A stretch of DNA of 64,000 bases from Proteobacteria bacterium bin106 (lineage in GTDB: Bacteria; Bdellovibrionota_B; Oligoflexia; Oligoflexales; Bin106). Made by a program: the position numbers and the translations under genes. The notes under the pieces were generated by a model. The model was not told where the DNA came from. It made no database searches and was given only the letters and a program-made list of their open reading frames with translations. The DNA is taken from contig MPNI01000006.1 of assembly GCA_002238945.1 (NCBI GenBank), positions 1-64,000 on the forward strand, in the 5' to 3' direction. Positions 19,301-27,205 of the stretch are shown here, piece by piece. The stretch's first letter is position 1. Every line of letters starts with the position of its first letter.

Positions 19301-20002
19301 TCAAGACGGCTGTGGTGATGGAAGATGGTTCATCAAAAAGGTCACAAAGTACTGAGCAATGATACGATGTCCTTTGGCATTAGGATGAATACCATCAGGA
19401 AGATTCTTGCTAGACTCTCCTCCCACATCTTTGAGAATAAAATCCCAAAGAGGGATTTTATGTTTAAGAGCAAGCTGAGGAAATATTTTTTGAAAACCTT
19501 GTGTGTACTTAGGACCTAAATTAGGCGGTACTTGCAAACCCACCAAAAGAGGAACAGCACCATGTTTCTTAGTTTCTTTAATCATATCTTCAATATTTTT
19601 TTCCACTGTGGATAAAGGAAAACCACGCAATCCATCATTGGATCCTAACGCAAGAAGAACATATGAAGGCTTGCCTTTAAGCTGCCACTTCAATCGTGAC
19701 AATCCACTAGCAGAGGTGGAGCCCGATATACTGCCATTAATCCATTTAAGATGATACCCTTTTTCTTTAAGCATCTGCTCTGCCACAGCTGGGTAAGCTT
19801 GAGAGGCACTCACACCATATCCTGCTGTTAAAGAATCTCCTAAAAGAACCACGGTAAGAGGTTCTTTCTTGGACGCTATTTTAGACGCTAGAGGAGCAGT
19901 TTTGGTGCTATCTTTGTTTGCACTCAAAAGAAAAAACACCCACACCAACAAACAGCCTGTGCTTTTAAAACGAGCTATAGTCATTGTCATAGATGTCAAC
20001 AT
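19301..20002 (-). CDS. tesA: SGNH/GDSL esterase, TesA-like (acyl-CoA thioesterase I/lysophospholipase)
   Basis: 233 residues. A signal peptide is followed by the GDSL block (VVLLGDSLTAGYG, nucleophile Ser57), block II Gly (NGSISGSTS), block III ALGSND and the catalytic Asp/His block LPDGIHPNAKGH. These are the four SGNH signatures in the spacing of E. coli TesA. The predicted product is periplasmic and hydrolyses acyl esters. It lies 36 bp before ybbA on the same strand and is probably co-transcribed with it. Confidence 0.92.
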   Translation of the reverse strand: MLTSMTMTIARFKSTGCLLVWVFFLLSANKDSTKTAPLASKIASKKEPLTVVLLGDSLTAGYGVSASQAYPAVAEQMLKEKGYHLKWINGSISGSTSASGLSRLKWQLKGKPSYVLLALGSNDGLRGFPLSTVEKNIEDMIKETKKHGAVPLLVGLQVPPNLGPKYTQGFQKIFPQLALKHKIPLWDFILKDVGGESSKNLPDGIHPNAKGHRIIAQYFVTFLMNHLPSPQPS

Positions 20003-20109
20003 TTATAACCCATAACTATAACCTATAACTATAACTATAACAAGGGATATGAAGTGATAGAGTCATTGTGCCTTCTGATCGGCTCATGGCATTATAACTC
20101 ATTAGCCCA

Positions 20110-21465
20110 CTATGGAGTAGCATGTCGTTTCATCTTTTCAATGAAAGTGGTGCGTTTCATACCAAGCAGAGCTGCAGCTTTGTTTTGATTATTAGCACTC
20201 ATGGACATAGCACATTGAATAAAGTGTCCTTCAAGCTTTTTAAAATCCTCATTCATTTGCACACCCGATGAAGGAAGAGAAATATCTTGAATAATCTCAG
20301 AGAGTATAAAAGAGGTTTTGGCTTCTCTGGTGGGTTCTCTGTCTCTCTGTCTCTCTGTCTCTCTCTCTCTATCTTCTCTATCTCTACTCTCTTGTATGGC
20401 AGAATGAGATGAATAGGGCTCATTGTGTTGTTGATAATGATCAAAGAAGAGATGGCCTTTTTTGTATCCTCCCTCATAATCATCTTGACTTTCTACACAA
20501 AGAGGAAAGTGCTCTTTGTGTAAATACTTACGAGGAAGATCTGAAATGTGAATAGGCCCATTTTGATGGGTGATCACTAAACGTTTGATCACATTTTCTA
20601 ATTCACGAATATTTCCTGGCCATGGATAAAGCTTAAGACGGGACAGACATTTAGGCGTGAGAAAACATTGGCTATGATTGTCTTGATTGTGTTTTTGTAA
20701 AAATTCTTCAATCAACATCTCAATATCTTCAATACGTCTTCTTAAAGGAGGTAATTCGATGGGTAAGACATTGAGACGATAATAAAGATCTAAACGAAAA
20801 CGCTTGCGCTTGATAGCATCAGCCAAATCCACATTGGTAGCAGCAATCACCCGAACATTGGTTGTTTTAAGCTCCGTAGAACCCACCGGATGATAAGCTG
20901 CATTTTGTAAAACACGTAACAACTTAGCTTGAAGACGTATAGGCATATCCCCTATTTCATCAAGAAAGATGGTTCCTCCTTCAGCCTTAGCAAAAAAACC
21001 CTCTTTATGGCGACTAGCACCTGTAAAAGCTCCTTTGACATGGCCAAACAACTCACTTTCTAACAAACCCTCACTGATGGCAGAACAATTCATTGTCACA
21101 TAGTTGCCTTGAGACCTTGGCGATAATCGATGCAGTGCTGCAGCAATCAATTCTTTACCTGTACCACTTTCCCCTTGTATAAGAACACAGTTATCAGAGG
21201 CAGCAAATTTTGAAGCCTCTAAAAGAATACGTCTCATAGTTGGACAGTGAGTAGTGATCTCTGGAAATTGTGAAAACACCTCATCATCACCATCTAAAGA
21301 TGCAGCAGCCGCATTTCTCAAAGATGAAGACCGAACAGAATCTCTGCTCAAAGATGAAGGACTACGAGTGGCAAGGGATGTGTGGTCTTTAAGTATTTCT
21401 GCTGAAACATCAAAGGAAGAATATGAGGAGCTTGAAGGCTCAGGATGTTTAAATAACTGAGACAT
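20110..21465 (-). CDS. Sigma-54-dependent AAA+ activator without receiver domain
   Basis: 451 residues. A Ser-rich N-terminus (about 1-65) has no receiver domain. The AAA+ core (about 67-305) has Walker A GESGTGKE (98-105), the sigma-54-contacting GAFTGA loop (145-150) and Walker B GGTIFLDE. The C-terminal 40 residues are a Fis-type helix-turn-helix (NNQNKAAALLGMKRTTFIEKM). Between them a linker at about 356-377 is coded by a CT-rich microsatellite giving alternating Arg/Glu/Asp. The lack of a receiver suggests control by protein partners or by expression. A soluble histidine kinase is encoded divergently, but it cannot phosphorylate a domain that is absent. Confidence 0.9.
   Translation of the reverse strand: MSQLFKHPEPSSSSYSSFDVSAEILKDHTSLATRSPSSLSRDSVRSSSLRNAAAASLDGDDEVFSQFPEITTHCPTMRRILLEASKFAASDNCVLIQGESGTGKELIAAALHRLSPRSQGNYVTMNCSAISEGLLESELFGHVKGAFTGASRHKEGFFAKAEGGTIFLDEIGDMPIRLQAKLLRVLQNAAYHPVGSTELKTTNVRVIAATNVDLADAIKRKRFRLDLYYRLNVLPIELPPLRRRIEDIEMLIEEFLQKHNQDNHSQCFLTPKCLSRLKLYPWPGNIRELENVIKRLVITHQNGPIHISDLPRKYLHKEHFPLCVESQDDYEGGYKKGHLFFDHYQQHNEPYSSHSAIQESRDREDRERETERQRDREPTREAKTSFILSEIIQDISLPSSGVQMNEDFKKLEGHFIQCAMSMSANNQNKAAALLGMKRTTFIEKMKRHATP
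20341..20370. repeat. Octanucleotide microsatellite (GTCTCTCT)3 in the sigma-54 activator gene
   Basis: Three perfect GTCTCTCT units (20341-20364) followed by further CT dinucleotides, inside a larger CT-rich tract (about 20335-20395). The period of 8 is not a multiple of 3. The tract lies after the AAA+ domain and before the helix-turn-helix, so slippage would remove the DNA-binding domain. Confidence 0.88.
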
Positions 21466-22335
21466 AATGGCCAGCGAAGCCTCAATTGATTCTCTTATGT
21501 GACCATCTTTAAGATAAGATTTTATATCTTAAGTGCATCTGTCTATGCTCTAACATCACGGAGATATTCTTAACTCTTACCATCAGATGCTATATCCGAT
21601 GAAGTATGTATAAGCTATCCTCTGATGAGTCCTGAGACATTTTCATACATGTTTGAAAAACCATGTATGAAACACATACAAGCAAACAATCAGACCACGA
21701 CTAAAAGATTCCCTCCCTCATTAGCTGTCTTTTAGCAGTCATTTATTGCAATAATTTATGTTGTTTATGTATTCCTTCTTCTATTCTTGTGCTTTCCCTA
21801 TTCTAAAGCTTTTATATGTTTTTATATGTTTTTATATATATATATTACGTATAAAAATCATTATCTTTGCAAACCACTACAGACATTACACATATGAAAA
21901 TTTATGTAATAAATGCATTTTTTATGCTTCTTATGCTTCTTATATGCTTCTCATATGAAGATGCCATAATGTCTGTCTTGCATAGAAAATATGACCCACT
22001 TACTCCATCATCTGTCCATCTATCATCTTAATGATCAATGATGTGTATCTCAAAGGCCCTCATCTATAAAGTTATACAGTGTTAGCCTACAAGATGGGCT
22101 AAGAGAAAGTCAAGCTTGTCACAACATAAACCCACATTTCAAGACATCACAAGCTATCAGGCAATACATCATTGCTATCCTTGCTATCTTCCCCCTCAGA
22201 TCACAACAACAGGCAAACACTGCCTAGAGTTGTCATGCTTGATGCCTTGTAAAACTTTGATAGCTCAAGACCAAAGAGTAACACTCACAAAATTGACAAT
22301 TATATTTTGGTTGTATTGAACCGATAGAGGCCTGA
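21466..22335. other. Long divergent intergenic region, AT-rich
   Basis: 870 bp between the sigma-54 activator and the histidine kinase. It holds short direct repeats (TTTTTATATGT about 21820-21840, CTTATGCTTCT about 21924-21950) and T-rich runs. The only frames are short, low-complexity and unlikely to be genes. Promoters for both flanking genes must lie here, but none could be assigned. Confidence 0.4.
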
Positions 22336-23589
22336 ATGAGAAACGTGCACAATGTTCAGACTTGTCAAAATAAAGGTGGTAATAGAGTGGCAGATGCAGC
22401 AAAAAATATAGAGTCAGATTTACTAAAACAAGGAGATACTCTCAAATTCCTTGAAAAAATCAAACTACAGTGGATGGCTACATTAGATGCCATCAGTGAT
22501 CCTATTGCTATCATCGATAAGCAATACACCATCCAAAAATCCAACAAAGCCATGGCCAGTCTCACAAGTCATGGTGACACCAAAAAACTTGTGGGTCAAA
22601 AATGTTATCAAGTATTTGCTGGGGCTGATAAACCCTGTAAAGGCTGTACAGCTCTAAAGAGTCTTGAAAAGAAAGAATCTCTTTCTTTTCAATACGAACG
22701 GGCCAAAGATGGTAAAACCTTTGAAATATCGAGTTATCCTGTCTTAGATGACAAAAGCCAAGAAGATATATCTGGTGTGGTACAAGTGTATCGAGATCGC
22801 ACCTTACAGGTAAAGGTAGAAGAAAAGATTCGCTTACATGATAAAATCACCTCCCTAGGATTATTAGCTGGAGGGATCGCCCATGAAATCAATAATCCTT
22901 TAAGTGGTGTTTTGTTGTTTTCTCAGATGTTACTTAAAGAGATGGATGCAGGAGATCACCACTATCAAGATATTCTCGAAATAGAATCAGCTGCTCAAAG
23001 ATGCAAAGAGATTGTCCAACAAATTCTAGAATTTTCCAGACAAGCTCCCCCACTACCTGATCAAAAAATCACACTACTCCCTCTAGAAGATATCATCAGT
23101 CAAGCTATGCGCTTTGCTCAGGTACTTAAGTCTGCAAAAGATTGTCGCGTATTTTATGAATGGCAAAGTCGTAACGTTGAAGTCTCTGGATGCCGTACAC
23201 GATTAATGCAAGTCTTTTTAAATCTTTTTAAAAATGGCTTTCAAGCCATGCCTGGTGGTGGTGAGCTATATGTTATCCAAAGACAGAAAAAGGTGGATGA
23301 TAAATATTATGTCGAAGTAGAAATTAAGGATTCAGGTGTAGGAATACCTAAAAAAGATATGAGCAAAATCTTTGATCCATTCTACACCACCAAGCCAGTA
23401 GGAGAAGGCACAGGACTAGGTTTGGCTATCTGTTATGGTTTAATGAAAGAGATGGGAGGTGATATCACTGCCGTATCAGAGCCAGGCGTTGGTACATCTC
23501 TTTTTGTAACTTTACTATGCTCTGCTAACATTGGATCCGCAGATGACCCTAAGCCCAAGAAACAGTACCCACGACTTAAGGTCCTTTAA
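22336..23589 (+). CDS. Cytoplasmic PAS-domain sensor histidine kinase
   Basis: 417 residues with no membrane helix. The start at 22336 has AGAGG 8 bp upstream. A PAS domain spans about 45-160 and contains a Cys cluster (Cys90, Cys101, Cys104; C-Y-Q-V-F then PCKGC), a pattern seen in several deltaproteobacterial PAS domains, possibly for redox or metal sensing. The dimerisation/phospho-acceptor box is GGIAHEINNPL with His183. The HATPase_c domain (about 265-405) has the N-box (NLFKNGFQAM), G1 (DSGVGIP), F-box (FDPFYTT) and G2 (GTGLGLAI). It is an NtrB-class kinase without an adjacent response regulator. Confidence 0.9.
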   Translation: MRNVHNVQTCQNKGGNRVADAAKNIESDLLKQGDTLKFLEKIKLQWMATLDAISDPIAIIDKQYTIQKSNKAMASLTSHGDTKKLVGQKCYQVFAGADKPCKGCTALKSLEKKESLSFQYERAKDGKTFEISSYPVLDDKSQEDISGVVQVYRDRTLQVKVEEKIRLHDKITSLGLLAGGIAHEINNPLSGVLLFSQMLLKEMDAGDHHYQDILEIESAAQRCKEIVQQILEFSRQAPPLPDQKITLLPLEDIISQAMRFAQVLKSAKDCRVFYEWQSRNVEVSGCRTRLMQVFLNLFKNGFQAMPGGGELYVIQRQKKVDDKYYVEVEIKDSGVGIPKKDMSKIFDPFYTTKPVGEGTGLGLAICYGLMKEMGGDITAVSEPGVGTSLFVTLLCSANIGSADDPKPKKQYPRLKVL

Positions 23590-23651
23590 TCTAAAAAAGC
23601 TATCACTTATGGCAAAAGTATACTTATAAGTGATTACAAATAAAATAAGAA

Positions 23652-24860
23652 ATTATAATAGCAATTTTAAAAAGATATCTTTATTTTTGCATCTTATTTT
23701 TGATAACATCTGGCATATTAAATGGCTGTAATAACTCAAATATTTTTCGGGATTCAAATTTAGCTACTCAATCAGATGAACTGCAAAGCGAGCATCAAAA
23801 CTCTGAAGAAGTAAACATTCAACCATATAAGACTAATCCAGATCCCCAACTACCAAGGCCGCCGGACAACAATAATCAATATCCTTAAACAGAGAATCCA
23901 CCCATACAAAAGCGAGAAATTAATAAAAATTTTACGATCACAGAAAAAAGTAAACAAGACAGTACTTCCTATAATAATGCTATGGCTCATCAACAGCTCA
24001 GGATCTATGACAAGTAATATACCTCTAGTTAAAACAGGTATAAAGGGTTTTTTAGATGCTCTCCAAGAAGATCATCGATTGATATTACAGTCACTTTTAT
24101 TAGCTGTATGGGCAGTGGCACTTGCATAAACGTATCAACAATATCTGATTCATCTATCACATTAGTAAATTTGCGAGTTGAGTCTTGGGACGGCCTAGCC
24201 ACTGCTGCAATACTTCTTGCTAAAGACCATTTGTTTACTAAAGATGGCTTAAATAAAAACAACATAAATCGTATCAATGCCCACACATTTTTCAATTTTT
24301 TTCGCTCTGAAGGATCACTTGATAATGTCCCTTATCTTTCAGCTGACTCTAGAGACCCAGCTCCAGTTGGTATTTATAATCATTCAAGAAAAAATTACGT
24401 AAGGTTATTACAAAATTATTTTAGATCTTACGCAACCAATGTTGTTGTCAATGTTACGGATGAAAAATCTACATTAAGTGATATACATTTTATAAACTTT
24501 TTAAAGCTCAACTATGGTTCAACCTCTGTATTTAAATATTATGGATATATAGATCCAAAAAAATACACATCGTGGTAGTCATTATCAAAATCTTGCAAAA
24601 AGCTTGGGCGGTACAACTTATGATACAAAAGCACGAGAGCATATGGAACATTTTTTAAAGATCTAGCCAGAGAAATTCAAATTATAGCTACAGTTTATAC
24701 TTTTTTATTACAATCAAGATGTATATCCGTTGTAAACACTTTATTAGATGGAAAGGTTCTACACCCATCTTCATATCAGTGTAAAAACAAAGAATTAATT
24801 ATCCACGATAAAGCTGTAAATAGCTGCAATAGAATAAACGTAATATACTACACAGAATAA
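23652..24860 (+). pseudogene. Decayed lipoprotein with von Willebrand factor A-like domain
   Basis: Several frames read in sequence appear to give one former protein. It begins near 23652 with a signal-peptide-like stretch (YLYFCILFLITSGILNGC, a lipobox-like NGC) lacking an ATG. A Gln/Asn/Pro-rich linker follows, with a stop at 23886, continuing in the same frame to another stop near 24016. The main 156-codon frame (24108-24578) contains VVVNVTDEKSTLSD, reminiscent of the vWA strand ending in a DE motif. After a shift come NLAKSLGGTTYDTKA and, after another, a beta-rich C-terminus (VLHPSSYQCKNKELII). This order matches vWA lipoproteins of deltaproteobacteria as I know them. At least four disruptions make it non-functional. 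Confidence 0.55.
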
Positions 24861-25422
24861 ATTATAATAAAAATCTTAAAAAACATTTACATCTTTGTAC
24901 TAAGATATCACAAAAATCAGATGTAACTTCGTTAATAGAATAATTTTGATAAAATTTAATTTTTAGTTATGAGTTGTTAAAGTATTTTTTTTACAGATGA
25001 AGCCTTTTAAGCTTAATATTCTTTACTCGTTTTTTCTAGATATCATCGTGCTTTTCAACCAACCAATCCATCATTTATATCTGTTCTCAAGTTACATCAC
25101 CGCTCAAAATGGGACACAAAATCCACCACTTCACCTTTATGCTATCACCTCAACCCTTCCAAAGTTTCTCATAAAAAATCACATTCTTGTGCTTCAAATA
25201 CAACGCCAAGTTAATAATAAGGCTTCTCAAAAATACCGTTCTAGTCTTCTAACACTTCGCTATTAATTTCTCTCGATAGAATCTGTAGGATAACTCACAA
25301 GAAGTTCATTTTTGTAATACATTTCAAATAAATAGACAATAAATATGCATTATAGATGTCTTTAAATATAACTTTGAAAACACATCTGATTTTCATAAAA
25401 TAAACAACCGAATTATCTAAAT
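24861..25422. other. AT-rich intergenic region
   Basis: Holds one 89-codon plus-strand frame (24997-25266) rich in Leu/Ile/Tyr, without a ribosome site or recognisable motif, which I do not accept as a gene. Nothing else was seen. Confidence 0.35.
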
Positions 25423-26634
25423 TTAATTGGCATCTTGGTCAAGGGCTTTAATTAATTTTATAGTCAAGCTTTTCAAAATTTCTTCGTTACTGTAAGCAGC
25501 TCGAAATGTTGATCCTTCGTGGGTTACAATCTTTGTTTTTACATAACTTTGAAATCCGCTATATTCAGCTAAACCAGCGAAAACCCGAGTTTCATTAGTA
25601 GTAAAATCTACTTTTTTAATTGCCTTTTTTTCCTTTCCAATACCTTTCCAGAAAACAAACCGTAACCTTAACATTGAATACCTTCTATCAGCATCGGACA
25701 ATTTCTTCTCAAGATCACCACGCCTACGTAATGAGCTGGCAGCAATAGTAAACATGTGTCCTCTTGGTTTTTCTGGGTCTGTGCCATGGTATGTCATATC
25801 CAACATCGTCTGTGGGTCAAAACGCACCACTATCAAATCAACATCTTCTCTCTTAGGACCCTGCACAATACCTATTGTTACCATCGAATAATGATTTTTA
25901 CACCCTGAAGCATCACCAAAATTCTTAAATATAAAATGACCCCAGCTGCCACTAAGAGTGTATGCCGCAGCAAATTTAGAAGTAGTAGAAATAGGCCGAA
26001 TACAACCCATACTTGAACTTGTAGATGTCGTTCCAGACCCACTGGATGATGGAGGGGTAGATGGAGGGGTAGATGGAGGGGTAGATGGAGGGGTAGATGG
26101 AGGGGTACCAGCAGGAGGAGTACCAGCAGGAGGTGTACCAGCAGGAGGTGTACCAGCAGGAGGAGTACCAGCAGGAGGAGTACCAGCAGGAGGAGTACCA
26201 GCAGGAGGTGTACCAGCAGGAGGTGTACCAGCAGGAGGTGTACCAGCAGGAGGTGTACCAGCAGGAGGTGTACCAGCAGGAGGTGTACCAGCAGGAGGTG
26301 TACCAGCAGGAGGTGTACCAGCAGGAGGAGTGCCTGCAGGTGGAGTACCACCAGGAAGAGTACCCGCAGGAGGAGTGCCTCCAGGTGGAGTACCAGCAGG
26401 AGGTGTAGTAGCTGCAGTCGGCGTTTTGGTAGCCTTAGCATTAGAATTTTTTGAAAATACTTCAATTGCTTCTTCTGCTAAAGCTGTACTTCCTCTTCTT
26501 TGGACTGGACTATTACAACCACCAAGAAATAAGGCAAAAAACATTGACGAAATTACAAAGAAATATTGATATCCTTGACTCTTACATTTGACCTGAGTAA
26601 CATAAATTATTTTTCTAGAAGGAAAAATGCTCAT
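25423..26634 (-). CDS. Lipoprotein with PPAGT/PPST minisatellite linker
   Basis: 403 residues. A long basic leader precedes the signal-peptide core (FFVISSMFFALFLGGC), with a lipobox at about Cys40. Residues about 74-190 are a low-complexity Pro/Thr/Gly linker: about 20 five-residue units (mostly PPAGT) followed by PPST units, then a Ser/Gly run. The C-terminal domain (about 205-403) is an unrecognised mixed alpha/beta domain (SWGHFIFKNFGD, VDLIVVRFDPQ, RYSMLRLRFVFW). The layout is of a surface lipoprotein whose globular domain is held away from the membrane by a variable-length stalk. The C-terminal half has no match I can name. Confidence 0.75.
   Translation of the reverse strand: MSIFPSRKIIYVTQVKCKSQGYQYFFVISSMFFALFLGGCNSPVQRRGSTALAEEAIEVFSKNSNAKATKTPTAATTPPAGTPPGGTPPAGTLPGGTPPAGTPPAGTPPAGTPPAGTPPAGTPPAGTPPAGTPPAGTPPAGTPPAGTPPAGTPPAGTPPAGTPPAGTPPAGTPPAGTPPSTPPSTPPSTPPSTPPSSSGSGTTSTSSSMGCIRPISTTSKFAAAYTLSGSWGHFIFKNFGDASGCKNHYSMVTIGIVQGPKREDVDLIVVRFDPQTMLDMTYHGTDPEKPRGHMFTIAASSLRRRGDLEKKLSDADRRYSMLRLRFVFWKGIGKEKKAIKKVDFTTNETRVFAGLAEYSGFQSYVKTKIVTHEGSTFRAAYSNEEILKSLTIKLIKALDQDAN
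26052..26404. repeat. Coding minisatellite: about 5 x 12 bp then about 20 x 15 bp
   Basis: 12-bp units (GATGGAGGGGTA) at about 26047-26106 are followed without a break by 15-bp units (GGAGTACCAGCAGGA and GGTGTACCAGCAGGA variants) to about 26404. The last four units are more diverged. All periods are multiples of three, so unit loss or gain keeps the lipoprotein frame and only changes stalk length. Confidence 0.93.
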
Positions 26635-27205
26635 TTGTCTCCCTATTTTTTTATAGTTAGTTATAACTAAGCGAATCTTTGCTGCTTAAGTCGCAAGTCG
26701 CTACAATGATTCACATCTTGTGGGTAACTTCATACAGCTATCGCAATCACCTATGGTTCCTTATCGGCGAAACTATATACTTTATTAAGTAATTCCTGTT
26801 TTATTAGGAAGGGAAGCCATTTTTTCAAACTCAAAGTGTTTAATATTTTAAGTTAACATATGCTATATAACTCTTGCCTGCAATGAGTTTTCATTCAACA
26901 CCACCATCCAAGCTGAGTCGTCAAAACCCTCTAAAGCTTACCGGTTTTTACCTCAATAGGGCGCAACACTCACTCTGACTAGCACATGAAGAATACACTC
27001 ATATTCATGGCTTCCAAAGAGATCTCATTCAATGTTTTATCCTGAAACCGCAATGTGAGGTAAAATGTCAGAGAGTTGAGAATGAATAGATATCGTGTCT
27101 GATCAAATCAAAAATATATATTACATTCTTTATTTTTTATTAATATTATTTCTGAGTAATATTACACACCACAAAACATAGATATCATTTTATTACAGTT
27201 GTTGA
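26635..27205. other. AT-rich intergenic region with possible gene debris
   Basis: 570 bp upstream of the PPAGT lipoprotein. An unrecognised 30-codon plus-strand stretch (about 26985-27090; HEEYTHIHGFQRDLIQ) looks more protein-like than its surroundings but has no start. No RNA gene or hairpin was recognised. Confidence 0.3.

Noticed and set aside
22293-22319. Sigma-70 promoter TTGACA...TATTGA before the histidine kinase
   Set aside because: The spacer is only 15 bp and a start site would fall on the ribosome-binding site.
21758-22319. Two 66-67 codon plus-strand frames in the kinase upstream region
   Set aside because: Low-complexity Tyr/Phe/Ile-rich or Cys/His/Thr-rich translations without start signals.
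23602-23634. Inverted repeat ATCACTTAT/ATAAGTGAT after the histidine kinase as a terminator
   Set aside because: 9-bp AT-rich stem with a 15-nt loop and no T-tract; too weak to call.
24997-25266. 89-codon plus-strand frame
   Set aside because: Leu/Ile/Tyr-rich composition expected from AT-rich non-coding DNA, no ribosome site, no motif.
26101-26404. CRISPR-like appearance of regularly spaced repeats
   Set aside because: Units are contiguous 15-mers without spacers and are in a coding frame; this is a minisatellite.
25878-26569. Long Leu-rich, Gly/Val-rich and Tyr/Gln/Glu-rich frames over the minisatellite in other frames and on the plus strand
   Set aside because: They are produced by the 15-bp repeat being open in all frames; only the lipoprotein frame has a start, a signal peptide and a non-repetitive domain.
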